A stretch of 64,000 nt of DNA, taken from positions 272,353-336,352 of the forward strand of contig MNCI01013737.1 of the NCBI GenBank assembly GCA_015680685.1, in the 5' to 3' direction. This DNA comes from Gnetum montanum (taxonomy: Eukaryota; Streptophyta; Gnetopsida; Gnetales; Gnetaceae). A model generated the notes under the pieces. The model was not told the origin of the DNA and ran no database searches. It worked only from the letters and a program-made list of their open reading frames with translations. Position numbers and translations under genes: made by a program. Shown here one piece after another: positions 33,916 through 46,760 of the stretch (within the stretch, counting starts at the first letter, position 1; each line of letters opens with the position of its first letter).

Positions 33916-35538
33916 TGTAGCGATTGAAAATGTCATCAGCTAGAAAACACCGAGGGGTTGGAGGCCATTGATAGTCTCAACCCTGTATCCGTGAGAGGGC
34001 TGTGCTGAATGGAACAGATACATGGCATCCTAAATGGTTTGGTCGATCAGACAAGAACTTAGTCGGTGTCTATATAACCTTTTGCAACATGTGAAACAAA
34101 GTTTATGGCATAAAAATGGTATTTTAAACATAAATGATGCGGGCAATAATGTAAAATGCAATGAGAAACTAGAAAGCAAAGTATAAAGCAAAGTAGAATG
34201 CAGTTAGAAAAATGCACAACTTCGAAGCTACAACTTCACTCTGTCAAGGTGGATATAATTGGTTGCATAGCACTGAGAAGTGTAGAGATCCTGTGAGTAA
34301 CCAAGACATGTAGAGTAAGAAATCTGTGAGCTTGAGCACAGACTTAGGTGTTAACCATGCAAAGTACTACCAAGGTGGTAGAAAAGAGCATAACAAAATG
34401 ACAACTGAGAATGCTAACTGTTTACAATGTCAAAAAGAAAGCTTACAATGCTCGAGGTTACAATGCCAAAATGCCCAAAAAAAAGCCAGAAGTTTCAAAA
34501 AGTCTAGAAGTTTTCCAAAGCGCCAAAAAGTAAAAAAATGTCCTTTGAATATTGCTCGCTAGGGTATTTATAGGACCAAGGGCATGCGAAAGGGATGGTT
34601 TAGACCCCACATGCCTTGGGCCCATGTTGACTTTTCTACACTACACATGCCTGTATGACTGTTGGACATGCATGATCATTGTAATTATGAGCTTGCCATG
34701 CTGTAATTTCAAGCCTGCCACACCATAATTACGCTATCAGTGTTTGGAGACATGTGCCAATGGTGCAATTAGCTAAAGTGCATTGATGTTGCACAACCAC
34801 CAATCATGCTTTGTTGTGCTTTATAGCATAGCATGTGCAATGTAGTGTAGCATCTTGTTATGCATTTTGCTACATGTGTATTGCATATTTGCTACACTAT
34901 GCTATGCTATGTAGCGTAGCGTAGCAGCTGATCTTAGTCACAAAAACTTTGCCAATCTGCAAAATTTTCATTTTGTGCTACGAAACTTGTTGATCCTGCC
35001 CTTTAAGTTTACCTTCTCTCACTTTTGTAGAATTGCTACCCCTCGCTGCGCCATGTAGCTTAGCGTAGCATAGTAGCAGACATGGTTTGCCACTTTCTGA
35101 TGGAAGGAGGCATTGCTGAAGGACTTGAAGTCAGGTGAGGGGACTGACCGTCTAGCTTTTGCTACGCTGTGCTATGCTGCATAGTGTAGCATAGCACTTC
35201 ACTTCCACAAATGTCTTCTAAAGCTTGCTACGTTACATAGCGAGGCGTAGCATACTGTAGAAAAATTTGTGACTTAGAAAACTTGTTGAAACATTTTGCA
35301 TGTTCTGAGTACCACCAATGATTCCATGCGTTGCTCCTAAGTGCACAGTCGACTAGGTGAACTACTCAGGTGGATAGGCTGGAGAATCTATTTAGCCTAT
35401 TGACATCTAGGGTAGAAAACTTGTTGAATTGGACAGTTCAAAAATCAGACCATCCATCTTCTGAAGAACTTCCATGATGCTGTGTGAATTGCAAAGGCTT
35501 GGTAAAGTAAGCATGCTTTCAGATTTTGGGGTATTTCA
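33916..35538 (-). repeat. 3' LTR of M (subfamily 2)
   Basis: + strand from TGTAGCGATTGAAAATG to GGGGTATTTCA, about 1623 bp. Collinear with 57027-58611 but clearly diverged, more so than the two Y LTRs, consistent with M being older than Y. GCTACGCT-type clusters lie at 34.8-34.93 and 35.16-35.26 kb. Confidence 0.9.
34565..34572 (-). promoter_or_regulatory. LTR TATA box (M, 3' LTR)
   Basis: - strand GGTCCTATAAATACCCTAGC, identical in position to the box at 57650-57657 of the 5' LTR. Confidence 0.7.
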
Positions 35539-35604
35539 TTGGTCCCTCTTTGTCAACATCTAGAGGATGGGCTTGATAGATATTGACAAAGAATACGAAA
35601 CACC
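35530..35604 (-). repeat. PPT inverted repeat at the 3' LTR edge (M)
   Basis: GGTATTTCATTGGTCCCTC, then TTTGTCAAC, faces ATTGACAAAGAATACGAAAC + ACC. The polypurine tract on the - strand is at 35551-35539. Confidence 0.8.
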
Positions 35605-36640
35605 ACGGAAGAAAAAATGCTAACATTATCACTTGGTGATCGTCGAGTCGCTTGGCTATGCTTGAGAGTGTTGCATTGGAAGGAAAAGGCAAAGTAGGGA
35701 GGAAGGAGGCCAATGCGAAGGAAAAAGATGAGGTTTAGTAGATTCCCTTCTCAAAGTGCTCATGAGGGAGTCGTTTGGATTTTCATCTTTACTTCTGTTG
35801 ACCTTCGACCTCCCGTAGGACAAGTGTCTTTTCTGGGATGAGTTGTGTTACATCTGTGTAGGGTTTCGACCTGCCTACAGATGCTTCCCATGTGAAGAGC
35901 TGTGTTGTTCACATCATGGAATTTGCACTAATGCTTCCCATGTGGTGAGCAGTGTTGCACACGTCATGGAATTTGCATTGATGGTTCCCATGCGATGAGC
36001 TATGTTACGCATGTAATGGAATTTTCACTCTAAAGTAGTCAAGCTAGTCAAGGCACTCACTTGGCGATGCTGTAGCATTCACTTCTGTGGAAAGACATAC
36101 CCTTGGCCAGTGAGGGCAAAGATCTTGCTTGTTTTAGATGTTGTTGAAGCTTTTGGACATTGTACAGGTGTACGATATCCAACATAGGAAGGCTAGCAGT
36201 GGCCCTGGCAGCATCAACGTCATTGTAAGTGTGAATGCTCTGGAATCCCTACCAAAGGCATGCGTTGTCAATTCAGCTATGGGATCAGCTACCACATATC
36301 CAAACATCATTGGTAAGGGGGTTGGAGGATAACACTATTGTGGCTAGGCCACAATAGTGCTGGAACTCCAACAGGAGGCACTGACCAAGGAACTATTGTC
36401 AAGGTGATGGGCCATGGTGATTGTAGGTCTAGAGGGCCAGTGCGATGTTGTACGACACCTCCAGAGGGTCAGCACAATGCCAAGGGTGGCAGCATTATGT
36501 ATGTTCTAGACCATGTCCCCATTGTATCTTGAACTGTGTTCTGGATCTATAATGCCCCACCCCCACATCAGCACTACGCATGCTCGTTCGATGTGTACTC
36601 AGAGTAGATGCATGTTAGGGATGTGATGCAAACCAAGTTT
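35605..36640 (-). repeat. M 3' UTR with a 50-bp tandem repeat
   Basis: Three units of about 50 bp (about 35881-36030), each with GCTTCCCATGTGGTGAGC and a CATGGAATTTGC tail. The rest has no coding feature and aligns with the O 3' UTR. Confidence 0.65.
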
Positions 36641-37000
36641 AAGGTTCTAGTAGATCGTGCACTGGGTTAGGGTCCCAGGAGACTTCTATGCTAGTTTAAG
36701 GTTCCAATAGACCATACATGCTAGTTTAACATCATAGTAGATGTTCCATGCCAATTTATAGTCATAGTAGAGTAGCTGTGCTAGTTGTACATCATATCGG
36801 ATGGTCATTGCTAGTTTAACATCGTAGTGGATAGTGCTTATTGTTGTTGCCAGTTTATCATCATTGCGGATGCTACTTGGTGTTGCCAGTTTATCATTGT
36901 AGTGGATGCTGCTTGTTGTTGCCAGGTTATCATCGTAGTGGATGCTGCTTGGTGTTGCTAGTTTATCATCATAGCGGACACTGCTTGTTGCTATTATGCT
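36641..37000 (-). repeat. 3' UTR minisatellite of M
   Basis: Units with GCTAGTTTAACATCGTAGTG and TTGCCAGTTTATCATCG-like text repeat every 35-50 bp up to the integrase stop. Confidence 0.78.
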
Positions 37001-38160
37001 TCAAATGTAGTACGGCTTGAGGTACGAGTGATTCACCAGGTTGGCAAACTCATTGCCATCCATGTCTGCCAACTTGAAGGCTCCATTCCCGAAGGCTTTA
37101 GTGACCACGTAAGGGCCTTCCCAATTGGCTGAGAATTTGACCACATGCTCGTAGACAGCCTTGAGAACGAGGTCTCCCTTCTATACTGGCCACTGATGTG
37201 GGTCTACATGGTGCTTTTGCTGTTATTTTCTCTGGTAGTGCTCTATGCAGCTCAGTGTCTACACATGCTCCTCCTCTATTGAGTCAAGGTCTATGATCAG
37301 TGACTCATTATTCTAGGCTTCGCTCATGACGTCAGATAGGATCATCCGAAGTGATGGTACCTGCAACTCAAGAGGCAACATAGCTTTAGATCCATAAACA
37401 AGGTTGTAAGGAGTCTTACTTGTCGTGGTTCTGCACGTCATCCTGTAGGCCCATAGAACATAGAGGATTTACTTATGCCAATGCCTCTTGCTCTTACTAA
37501 GCATCCACCTCAGAAAGTTGATGATGGACTTATTTGTAGCCTCCACCTGTCCGTTTGCTTGTAGGTAATAGGGGGAGGAGAATGATTGCTTGATGACTAG
37601 ACTACTGCAGAAGGTTTGGGTTTCTGTACTATTGAACTGTGGCCCATTTTCAATCACAATAGTCATTGGAAGCCCCAATCTCATTATGATGTTGTCCAGG
37701 ATGAAGTGGCAGATTTGTTGAGACATTGTCTTCCTCAAGGGGATAACTTCCACCCACTTAGTAAAATACTCGGTGGCAGTGATAATGAAACTATGTCCTA
37801 TGAAGGACTTAGGCATGATAGGTCCTATGAGGTCTAGTCTCCATTGTTGGAAAGGCCATGTGATCTACGTTGGGTGCAGGTTCATGGGTGAGACATGTAT
37901 GAGATTTGTGTATCTCTGGCATGTGTCACACATCTTAACTTTTGACAAGTAATCATGCTCCATGTGGGGCCAGTAGTACCCTAGGCATCTGATTTTTGCA
38001 ACCATAGCTCTAGGTGCTATGTGTCCACTGCACAGTCCTTCATGCACTTCATTAACTACCCTCTACGATTTCTCCCCACCCACGCATGCTAGCGATATCC
38101 CGTCATAGGAACGTCGGCACAAGACTTCATTTCCCATGAGCGTATATTGTTGGGCACACT
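37001..38160 (-). pseudogene. Integrase of M
   Basis: The zinc domain (GHIAPRAMVAKIRC, CDTCQRY) lies at 38047-37865 and the core at 37860-37469: LDLIGPIMPKSF, FTKWVEVIPL, IVIENGPQF and NGQVEATNKSI. The second catalytic residue is Glu instead of Asp, which should inactivate it; first Asp and final Glu are kept. It ends NLVNHSYLKPYYI with the stop at 37003-37001. It has in-frame stops but is nearly collinear, and is the second-best integrase in the window. Confidence 0.86.
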
Positions 38161-38369
38161 TACAGATTGCATCTTTTTTGGAAGATGTCAGTCCGCTTGG
38201 GGGTTTGTCATGTTGTAGGTAGGCTTTAATGTTAGCGTACCATTCCTGGGTGTCTGCAGCATTGATAATCGGACTATATGTCCCACCTGAGTGATAGGCT
38301 TAGTACATTCGATAATCGAAGTCGAAAAACTTGCAAACGAATGTTGTGGAATGTTTAGTGCTACGGTGG
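38161..38369 (-). pseudogene. aRNH remnant of M (C-terminal end)
   Basis: Only ALNIPQHSFASFSTSII and KPITQVGHIV remain before the sequence changes abruptly at about 38369. The catalytic part, RT-linked RNase H and RT of M are missing. Confidence 0.75.
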
Positions 38370-41300
38370 ATAAATGCCTCCATGCAATAGGTGTGCCCAC
38401 GAAACTTTGAAACAAAGATGCCTGTATGTAGCAACCACACAACCAGTAGTAGACACCCCGTGGTTGACAGCTACTCGAAGGAGCAACCAAATATGCATGG
38501 AACGAACAGAGGAAACCCATGCCCATAATGAAGGCATACACACATTGGAATATGAGCATCGCCAACTTCCACCCCTTAATCTAAGATCATTATTTGGGAG
38601 AAGTTGGACACTTTTAAGAAACTCAAATAGGTGCTCATTCTTTTGGATCTCTCCCTTTCCACTCAATCATGGGGGAGATGGCCACCTATGCTAATCATAT
38701 GGGGCCCTCAGTTCTTTTTTGATTTTTTTTTTACACGTTTTTTTTTTACAACATTTTTGTCTTACACATTTTTATTTTACAAATTTCTTTAACTTTTCTT
38801 GTTTTTGTTTTACAAATTTCTTTAACTTTTCTAATTTTTGTTTTACAACATCGTTATACTTTTTCAAATTTTTGTGTGTGTGTGTGTGTTCCACCATGTA
38901 AGTTTGTCCCATAATAAGTGTTCGGAATGATGGTATGAACTATTTTCATATTGATTGCTAATGTTTGGCTTTTACCTTTAAGTCACAATGTTGATAGTAA
39001 GGTATGTTTCTTTTGATATGGCAAGCAATGAGATCACTTCATCCATCCATCCACCAATTTCTATGGTTTCTCTCAACTTGGAAATGTACAGTCCCTTCTT
39101 AATAAGAACTTAAATGAATTAGTGATTGGGCATTTCTCAAACTAAGGAAGGACTCAAGGATTGAAAAGGGTGTGACTTCAAGGGAACTTGATGCTTTTGT
39201 GTTGGTCATTCTCTTGGGCGTTTGAATGTTTCTTTTGAGTTTTCTTACCATTCCGATGTTACCCAACTCTCAGAAGCTGAGACAATAAAAATAAGAAGTC
39301 TTTACATGGTGTGGTTCTCACACATAAAAACACAAAACAAAAAAAAAAACTAAGTGAGAATTCAAAGCACACCCCTTAGACGAATAAGCTTGGGCTACAA
39401 GCACTGATTATGGAACCAAAAGTGTTCCCTCTAACTAAGGCCCTTCTCGCTTCCAATTCTCTCGTTTCTTTTGTCGGAATGGTTGTGGCTCTTTGGAGGA
39501 TGCATTCTTCTTATCCAAGTGGATGGTTTAGCTGAATGCATTGATGCAAAGTCACTGGATATGGTTGGTTTGAGGCCGAAGTTGGAATGAGACTTGCCAA
39601 GTCACATTAATCATAAAACAAACAAGGGGCTATACACCACCTTGTCCTTGGGATTCCATTCCATTCTCTTCTCTTCATCCTTCTCTCCATTGTTCACCTC
39701 ATTACCAGTTGTATCATTAGTGTATATATTTTGGTTGATGCATTATTTTCTTTTTGGTAAATTCTTATGGTTAAGACTTTAACTCTTANTTCATCGATGC
39801 CATAGTTGTCCCTTTTTATCTATCTTTCTTACTCCATTTCTTTTTCCATGCTAACACTACCAGAGGTTCACGATTAGTCATGGGGGTACGGGGCCTGATT
39901 TTTTGATTTTCTCCTAGCCCTGAATTTTTGATTTTCTTCCTAACCCCTACACCTTCGATAGTCATCATCAATATCTCTCCCGATCAAAATCATCCAGACC
40001 ACAACCTAGTCAATGGACTTACACCGAAGCAAGGTATCAATTACATGATGATTCAATTATCCTTGCTAACATACGATTGTGTTGTGTGTGCAGATAGTGG
40101 ACATGCCACAACGTATTGAATCTGGAGAAAACACTTGGAATGGAGCAGCGTTGAAGCAACTATGCAAGGAGCAAGATCAATGACGTGCTTACATATGGAC
40201 AACGAAGGCGTAATCTTGGCATTGGCAGTAGCAACACTTCTTTCTCTCTCTCTTTCTCAACTGCCAACTAAGGCCTGATGTCATTGTAATAAGGTGTTCA
40301 CCCTTATTGTCATGAACACCAGTTTTGTCAAGTCTTGTAATGATGATTCATTCACATGTCATCCCATTAGTTCCATTCCCCTCAATAATTACATACCTTC
40401 CCGATATTATTGTAAGGAACTCAAGGACGAGTTTTCATTCAGTCATGGGGGTATGATGAGATGCAATATCACATGCACTGTGATATCGCGTATGCAATAT
40501 TGTAGCCATCACGATATTGCATCCCATGCGATATTGCGGTCCGTTGCCAAATCTATCAATAAGAGGCAACACTCCCCTTATTTTCGATCCTAGGCTTAAA
40601 GTAGGGAAACTCTAGCAGTTTGATCACTCCAGAGATAGAATATTTTCTATGTGCCCGTAGTAGGAGCCCCAAGTAAATGGATCTTTATTCGAGCAGCTTT
40701 GTACCTAAACGCAAGTTGTGTACGGAAATAAAGATGAGCTTTGTGGATAAACCTTGCAGTGCATGGAATAGTATTTATTACATGTTATTTCTTATGTGTT
40801 ATTTCTTACATGTTATTTATTACCTGCATTAGCGCGGCATGAGTACGACTTGATTACGAGCATTGATGAATGTGTACGGCTAATCAAGGAATCAGCTGCT
40901 CATCGCGATTAGTTTCTCTCACCCTTGTCTTCTATAACGCGAGATCAGTACAACTTGATTACAAGCATCTACGGATGTGTACGGCTAGTCAAGGAATCAG
41001 CTGCTCATCACGTTTACGCTAGTTAAGTGCCTCAGTATGATCACTTTGAGCACATGCGTTACATGTGTGTTCCCAATAACGATTAGCGTTTGGTAGGCAC
41101 AGTTGCATAGTTCAGGGTGTGTATGGTAAGTGGGAACCGATGCTGATGCTAGTTAATTTAGACTTAGTCCTTAGTTAGAGTTAGTTAGCTCTCTCAACCC
41201 TTCACCTCGATAGCATAGGAGAAAAACACATAAAAGATATAAAAATCATATACGTCAGACTTACTTAACCATACATCGTGACAAACACAAGTAAGTCTAG

Positions 41301-41425
41301 GAAGATAATGAATGATTAAGCCCAAGTGTTCCATGGGACATGTAGGCATTTAGTCTATGGAGTTTGACTGGATCATGCATGCTACACTCATTTCGTATGG
41401 TTGAGTGTAGGGGTACCTCGCCACT
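38370..41425. other. Foreign 3.06-kb block replacing M's RT region and the copy C promoter
   Basis: The left edge cuts aRNH and the right edge meets intron 1 of copy C at about 41425 (homology to copy D resumes near TTTCATTATTGTATTTT). No recognisable protein domain, LTR pair or target duplication was found. It holds T-rich low-complexity sequence (38718-38870), a (TG)n run near 38872-38889, a TGCAATAT/GATATTGC inverted cluster (40455-40545) and a 70-bp direct repeat (40847-40913 and 40945-41010, both with AAGGAATCAGCTGCTCATC). One undetermined base is at 39789. Origin unknown. Confidence 0.55.
40455..40545. repeat. TGCAATAT/GATATTGC quasi-palindromic cluster
   Basis: Four to five copies of an 8-mer and its complement (ATGCAATATC, GTGATATCGC, ATGCAATATTG, CGATATTGCAT, GCGATATTGCGG) within 90 bp can fold into alternative hairpins. 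It lies inside the foreign block and is not seen elsewhere. Confidence 0.6.
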
Positions 41426-44400
41426 CATCACTTCCTTTACTTTTTCACGATTTCATTATTGTATTTTTTCTCTGCTTTCATTGTGTTTCCTAGTCTTGGT
41501 CATCTATGTTTTTTTTCATTCCATTATTTTGGCCTTTGCATCACTGTTGTTGTCATTTTGGCCATGGTGAATGTAAAATTGTTATGCCATCATTGCACAT
41601 AAGGTGGCTTAAACTGCCACCACTGCGGTTGTCATAACCACGAGGGTTTGGATAGTTTAAGTTACTTAGCTTTCAAATGGTGTAGTGTAGGACCCTTAGG
41701 AGGGCTGGGCCATGTGTGATGCGATAGTGTGACACATGTTTTGTTAAGGCATATTGTTAATTGCCCTATTAGGGCTAATTTCTCTATTGCTACATTTGGC
41801 CATTTTTGCTACACTAGCGCTTTTATGTTCTTGCTACGCTATGTGTGGGAAGAGGATTACACTATGCTATATGCATGAACTACTAGGTATTTCTACATTG
41901 CATGTGTATTGCACTTAGACATGATGCTAACGCTTACTAGTTATGTTATGCAGGATGGGGCTAAGGTCCATTTTGATTGTCTTAGAAATTGCAAGGGTCC
42001 TATGTCATGTAAGTAGACATGTCACTAATGCTCCTCCTCCTTGTATACATGTGGGGGAGTAGGGGGTATGGTTCAGGAAAGGAGCACAGGAGTTCCTACA
42101 GTACCTCCTCCAACACTTCAGTGTGATCATTTGGTCATACCTAGAGGAGGAAGAGGTGGCCATCATAACCGAAGCCATATTGCCTGGGGCAAGTTGGGAC
42201 ATCCTGAGGTTTCTGACGGATGGAGCAATCTTTAGTAGGTAGGGAGAAGGATCCATTCAACACCCAATAGGGTTAAGGCATTTAGCCTGGATCTAGGATA
42301 TGCTTAAGTACAACTACTACCATTCTTATAAGATGTTGTTTGTTGCAAGTTATATGGCAACGTGCTTCCAAAACCCACCAAGAACTGTCTACTGTGCTGG
42401 CGGGTGAGTTTTTTGTAATCTTTTTCTACTGTGTTATGAAATGCTTGCCATATTGGCCAAATGCTAACAGTATGTTTTTGTTACTAGGTTCTACATCAAC
42501 AAGGAAGGGGTTCATGACCAACCGGATCTGCTAATTACAACACGTATAGCCCTGCAACTGTTCTCTTCTACTAAGAACCTGGATGTAGGTGTGATTGGTC
42601 AATGTGGGGGGGGGGGGTGAATACCACACCTACCCATACCTATTTCCTATTCCCTATGATTAGTGCAAAGGGGATGGTTGGCTGGATGAGGGGTGGGCAG
42701 AACCCTTCAGACCAATCACTATTTAACAAGTTTTAGTTAGTCTTCCACTATTCCTATTACCATTCAAACCTGGTAGGCTAAACAGTAAGTTTTTCATGCT
42801 TAATTTTCTTTGAAATATTTGGATTTTCTACATTTTTATGCTAAACATTTCTTGCGAAAACTATTGTAGGGGCAGAAAAGCCCCAGGAGGTGATGGTGGT
42901 AACCGCTAAGACATAAAGAAAAAATATCTACTTCAAGTATGGAGAAGTAGATACAAGCTAACACTAGATAAATAGTGCGGCTTTGGACTCCTTGGTACAG
43001 AATATTCAAAAGGCTACGCTTATGGATCTATTCCTGGCCCCGAATCCAAACATTCTTTCCGCCGAGATGCTCTCCCTAGTCAACTCCTTTTTTGACAAGG
43101 CAAGTTGCTTCCCTATGTGCATATAGGGCATACGGGTGGTCATTGAAATCAATGACCAACTATTTGCAACCCTCTTCGATGTCCCTACCGATGGCACCCT
43201 CATGGGGTCAAAGTCCAAGATGGAGCTGACCCTTCAAAAGAAGGATATCTAGGAGTGGTTAGGGATTGCCAAGGAGTGAATGGGGATCCCCATGGAGAAG
43301 CTTAAAGAAGGACCTATGAAGGGGGTTTACCTTATCTTCTATGCTTGTGCATTCCCCTAGCTACTCTCCCAAGGGAAGGTCATGGGGATTGAGCAGGCTT
43401 GGGTAATGCGTGAAGTTATGGAGGAGGGGGCTCGCTACAACTGGGCTAGGTTTTCATGTAAAGGCTTGCAGACCGAAATATTGGGGCTCCGTAAGAAAAC
43501 AGAGTCCCATTCCAATATCCATTATTCCTTTTACATAGCCTATCTAAAGCATTTTTCGAAGTTCCTGGCAGTTTAGGAGAATGGAATTTGGATCATGTGA
43601 AATCGCTACCAGATTTCTAGACCATGGATCCACCATATCCTTTGGATCACACGAGCCCAAGATCCCCTAGAAATAATTGAGGAGTTGTTCTCTATGAAAA
43701 CTAAGGATCGGGTGGTCCACAATGTTCGTGACCAAGACAGCACAGGAGAGATGCCCCCCGCCATGGATGGTAGTGTGTCATGGATGGAACGTCTCATAGC
43801 TGAGACTATAGCTAGAAAGTTGTAGCAGAAGAGGCCTCCTCTAGCTAAGGAAACCCTTCGCATGAAGGAAGAGGATGGGTAGAGACTACCTCTTAAACTG
43901 CAGAGGACACAACCCCCTATTGGTAAACAGTTTCGTTTAATGCCTACTTTGTTATCGTCTACTACACTAGGCAGTGTAGCGTTGCATAGCACCTGCCTTA
44001 AGCTAACTTGTCTTGAGCTAATGCAAACATATTTCTTGACTACCAGAAGAAGAAGAGGAAGAAGAAGAAGGCAACAAAGAGGTATCAGCCCTTAAGATAG
44101 GGGTAACAAATGAAGACACGGAGGCCCCAGTCTTAGAGAGAAGGGCCCCAGTCAAAAGGAAAGGAGCTCTTGCTGCTAAGGTAGGGGCTCTTGTTATTAA
44201 GGAGAATCCTCCTACTGACAAAGAGGAATATCCCTTGAATAAAAAAGATGCTTGTCTCCTAAAAGGAAAGGCACCAGTGCATGAAGGACCTGGTAGGAAC
44301 CTCTAGCCAGGCTACCACCATCGTTTTGCATCAGTAAGAAGGGAGATCACAATTGGACGCTAGTGAGTTTGGCAATATGTCTACCTTGTTATAACTCATT

Positions 44401-45296
44401 TTGGCCATCTCTAACATGCTTAGTTATGTGACATGCACCACTATTGACAATATAGGACCTCCTCTGATTCACACAGAATCATGGGCTAAGGTCCCCAACA
44501 AGTTCGCATTCATGCAAGGGATTGTTGACGACATGATCAACCACCTTCAACAGGTGGACCATGAAGTGGGTAATTAGTAGTATTAGATGCTTTCATGTTG
44601 TTGTGCTAGAACTTCGTGAGTTTTCTAATCTTGCTATACTAATGCAAATAGGATGCTCTTCATGTCATGGTAGCCTATTGACTCAAATGGGACCCTGCAT
44701 GGCCTTTGAAAGTCGGTGACGTGCCTACATTCTGGCCTGAAGTGACCAAGGTGTCTTGTTGCGCATATGACAAAGCTTGAAAATGCACTTTCCACTCAGC
44801 ACGCTCCCTATGGGAGTATAAGCATGTCAACGAGGACCTGTGGAAATAGGTCCAAAAAGCTGAGCAAGAAAAGGCCAACTTGAGCACCGAGGTGGATGAT
44901 CTCAAGTTGATGAATGAATTCCTCATAGCCTGTGACACTAATAATGAGGACTAGTGCACGGCTATGATATATTACGCTAGATTTTGGATAGTCATGTGTC
45001 AGAATGCTAAGGCAACCCATGAAATAATAGAATAGTGGATGCAGATGGACTTTTTAGCCTAGAAGTGTCAGGATTTGAAAGATTTCAATGTCAAAGTTTA
45101 CGAATGGGGGCAGTCCCAGAAAAACCATAAACATATGTATAAACTGGATCATTCCACGAATCGTAGACTGTACCAAGACACTACTATGGAGGCATTTATG
45201 TATAAAACATTCATAAATTCTATCGATGCTTCTGAGGACTATGCCAAGTTCAAAGAGTAGGTAAAGGTTACGGAGTCTCCTAACTGGAAAGTGGAC
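41426..45296 (+). pseudogene. Antisense accessory gene, copy C (no promoter or exon 1)
   Basis: Intron 1 remnant 41426-41953; exon 2 41954-42403 (450 nt, no frameshift, three stops) with ILIVLEIARVL, FRKGAQEFLQYLLQHFSVII + WS and MLFVASYMATCFQNPPRTVY; exon 3 from 42488 (INKEGVHDQPDLLITTRIAL); central domain about 43060-43580 (DQLFATLFDVPTDG, MEEGARYNWARF); acidic part about 44045-44250; VPNKFAFMQGIVDDMINHL (about 44490); SLWEYKHVNEDLW and coiled coil about 44800-45260 ending in an NHKHMYKL block. The 3' end is fused to the protease remnant at about 45296 by a deletion. Same domain order as copy A. Confidence 0.82.
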
Positions 45297-45870
45297 CTTT
45301 GATGGATCTCCTAGTGTATGGGTGAGGAGATAGCCCTAAGCTATGCTAACCATGACCTCCCAAGGATCAGGTTAAACCCGAGCATTTCCTAGACCATGAT
45401 GAATGTTGTGTTTGTGGGGAACTAGTCCCCTGCTACGAAGTCTATGTGAACTGTGGCCTTCACCACGACCCATGCCCCATTAAACAACCTCAGACATGAT
45501 GTCATTATGGGTTTGATCTGCTCGACCAAGCCCAACTTGTCCACAATAGGGAAGGATATGACATTTGTAGCAACCCCATCATCAATGTGTACCCTTCGGA
45601 TCCGGTGTTGGCCGACTTGAATTATGATAAAAATGGGTGCTATAATCACCTGACCCCTTTTAGGATCTTCCATAATGGAGTCGTTGCAAAAGGTTAATTG
45701 AGGCGGTTCTGGCTCCATAGGTGCAGAGGGGGGCATCACTGAATAGATTGCTTCCTCTTCCATCGGCATGTCTTTGTTGACTGGAATAACTATCAACATG
45801 CAGATTAGAGCCTCACAATGTGGGATGGACTTCATGATTAGGTCATACAAGTTCAATCAATGTAGTGTTT
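45297..45870 (-). pseudogene. Protease of M
   Basis: VHIDDGVATNVISFPIV is the active-site loop with Asp-Asp-Gly kept. FNGAWVVVKATVHIDFVAGD follows, then after stops the GFNLILGRSWLA block at about 45370. The frame then runs directly into sequence of copy C, so the C terminus is deleted. In-frame stops are present. Confidence 0.84.
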
Positions 45871-46760
45871 TTTTGTTTTAGAGCTTGTTTGACCTGAGTG
45901 AGGGCGTCCAAGAGGTCTTGGGTGCCCCCTATTTAATGCTTTCCTTCTCTTCTATTCATCCTAGAAGATGAATTTCTGAGGAGGGGTGACTTCAAATCTG
46001 AGTTCACACCCTTTTTGGTAGGACAGCGTGGACTATGTGGTCATGGAAACGTTCATCTTTGGTGATGAAGGCACAGATGTAGGGGGTGAAGACGTAGGCT
46101 TGGGAAAACCATAGGCGGTTCTTCCCTTCAATGTCTCACCTACGAAACAGACTTCTTACCTTTTAGGATGAGAAGGCTATTCAGCTGTCTTCCATGGGAT
46201 GGGGGCTATCAAAGGAGTCATTCCCCTAATGATAAATTGAGCTAAAGGCATTAATAGGTAGGGTAGCGTGGTTTTGCTAACAAGTGGCGTGGAGATGGAT
46301 GCTCGTGGAGGGAATCTCAGAATTAATAGCTGTTGCAAGCTTCAGCCAACCGTTGGTGATGCTGGTGCACTATGTTGAGGCACACAGACCATGAATGGCT
46401 GTTGGGGTGGCCTAGGATCACTATCAATACTGATGGTGTTGATGATGTAACTAGAATTATTAGCATTGAGGAGATCCATGTAGACATGCATAGATTGGTT
46501 CGTAGGGCATACTGGGTTACTCTCATCCAACACAAGTTTTCCTTGATCAATTAATATCTAGATGTCATCCTGCAACGCCAGATAGTAATCTGTGTTGTAA
46601 CCACACTATTGGTAATAGTCACAGAACCGATCCAACCTGAAGCCCTTAGGAACCGGAGGTTCATTAGGCAAGGCCAAAGAAGGGTTCCTAAGGAGCTCAT
46701 AGTAGCGTTGATGTCTCCTGATTCCTTCTTCCGACATCTACTTATGTTGTATGTACCTTG
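45871..46760 (-). pseudogene. Zinc knuckle and linker of M (decayed)
   Basis: Around 46640-46580 DRFCDYYQ and NTDYYLALQDDI mark the knuckle, with lost Cys/His positions. YIINTISIDSDP and one PFMVCVP unit (about 46400) are all that remain of the PFVVxVPP linker. Frames shift several times. Confidence 0.65.

Noticed and set aside
38374-38694. Pair of overlapping ORFs of about 100-125 codons in the foreign block
   Set aside because: The - strand ORF ends in aRNH remnant sequence and the upstream part has no recognisable motif; neither frame looks protein-coding.
43382-43576. Independent small gene (EQAWVMREVMEEGARYNWARF)
   Set aside because: It is part of the central domain of copy C, collinear with copies A and B.
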